Positions 63,908 to 64,000 of a stretch of 64,000 nucleotides of DNA are shown here, piece after piece. The stretch is from contig NZ_JACHGU010000002.1 in the NCBI RefSeq assembly GCF_014202435.1, positions 310,001 through 374,000 of the forward strand, read 5' to 3'. The position numbers and the translations under genes are program-made. The notes beneath the pieces were generated by a model. It had not been told where the DNA came from. It saw only the letters and a list, made by a program, of their open reading frames with translations, and made no database searches. This DNA is from Pseudoxanthomonas broegbernensis. Lineage in GTDB: Bacteria; Pseudomonadota; Gammaproteobacteria; Xanthomonadales; Xanthomonadaceae. How positions within the stretch are numbered: the first letter of the stretch is position 1; each line of letters opens with the position of its first letter.

Positions 63908-64000
63908 TCAGCCCTGCGGCAACACGGCCAGCGCGCGCAGGCAGGCGTGGCGGTGGTCGGGGCCGCGGGCGGGGCCCAGTTCCGGCTGCCCGGGCAGGCG
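63908..64000 (-). CDS. DUF58 domain protein, C-terminal end only
   Basis: The last 30 codons of an open frame enter from the right window edge and stop with TGA at 63908. The residues RLPGQPELGP and HRHACLRALA resemble the C-terminus of DUF58 proteins, which nearly always precede TgpA-type genes. The identification rests mainly on this context. Confidence 0.65.
   Translation of the reverse strand, partial: RLPGQPELGPARGPDHRHACLRALAVLPQG

Overview
The window is high-GC chromosomal DNA (roughly 70% G+C by eye) from a gammaproteobacterium of the Xanthomonadaceae/Lysobacteraceae (Lysobacter, Luteimonas, Pseudoxanthomonas or Stenotrophomonas type). This is inferred from gene order: pilT-pilU divergent from yggS-proC-DUF4426, tig-clpP-clpX-lon-hupB-tRNA-ppiD, gloB/yafS-rnhA-dnaQ, phoB-phoR-ppk1-ppx, and kdkA beside a family 9 glycosyltransferase. 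PyrB closely resembles the Xanthomonas enzyme as I remember it. No insertion sequence, prophage, integrase or CRISPR array was seen. Nearly all genes are core, tightly packed and uniform in codon use.

Layout. 1-14 kb: the end of an MHS-type MFS transporter, a REC-REC-GGEEF diguanylate cyclase, then a divergent polyamine uptake and catabolism locus. Its minus arm is spuI/puuA-like then puuB-like. Its plus arm is spuA-spuB-spuC-potF-potG-potH-potI, the same logic as the spu cluster of Pseudomonas aeruginosa. A pirin follows. 14-23 kb: DUF4426 lipoprotein, proC, yggS, the twitching ATPases pilT and pilU, tag with a DUF4153 membrane protein, then yqgE-ruvX-pyrB. 23-33 kb: a von Willebrand factor A lipoprotein, the operon phoB-phoR-ppk1-ppx behind a good Pho box, and a BepA-like M48 protease. 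33-36.4 kb: grxC, an NAD-type isocitrate dehydrogenase, a Bax-inhibitor-1 family protein, and five tRNA genes (Pro, Arg, His, Lys, Leu in transcription order).

36.6-46 kb is the protein quality-control cluster: tig, clpP, clpX, lon (with a sigma-32-type promoter), hupB, tRNA-Val, tRNA-Asp and ppiD. 46-50.7 kb: an MltD-like transglycosylase, gloB, a YafS-like protein, rnhA, dnaQ and a PP2C phosphatase. 50.8-57.6 kb: tRNA-Ser(CGA), DUF6165, a 1032-residue membrane/spermidine-synthase fusion, a heptosyltransferase-like GT9, kdkA, an RNase Z-like metallo-hydrolase and tRNA-Ser(GGA). 57.7-64 kb: dnaX-ybaB-recR, a HIT protein, a Slp-type lipoprotein, a TgpA-like transglutaminase and the end of a DUF58 gene.

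The most interesting non-coding signals are a family of short REP-like palindromes, mostly inverted pairs between convergent genes; a Pho box with a spaced -10 ahead of phoB; a sigma-32 promoter ahead of lon; repeated TAGA(A/C)T boxes 6-8 bases before start codons, suggesting leaderless mRNAs; and an 11-C tract in the icd leader. I found no wholly new defence or biosynthetic system. The best protein oddities are a tandem-receiver diguanylate cyclase whose first receiver has lost its phospho-acceptor, a YafS-like protein without a SAM-binding motif, and a DUF4153 protein with a calcium-loop-like motif.
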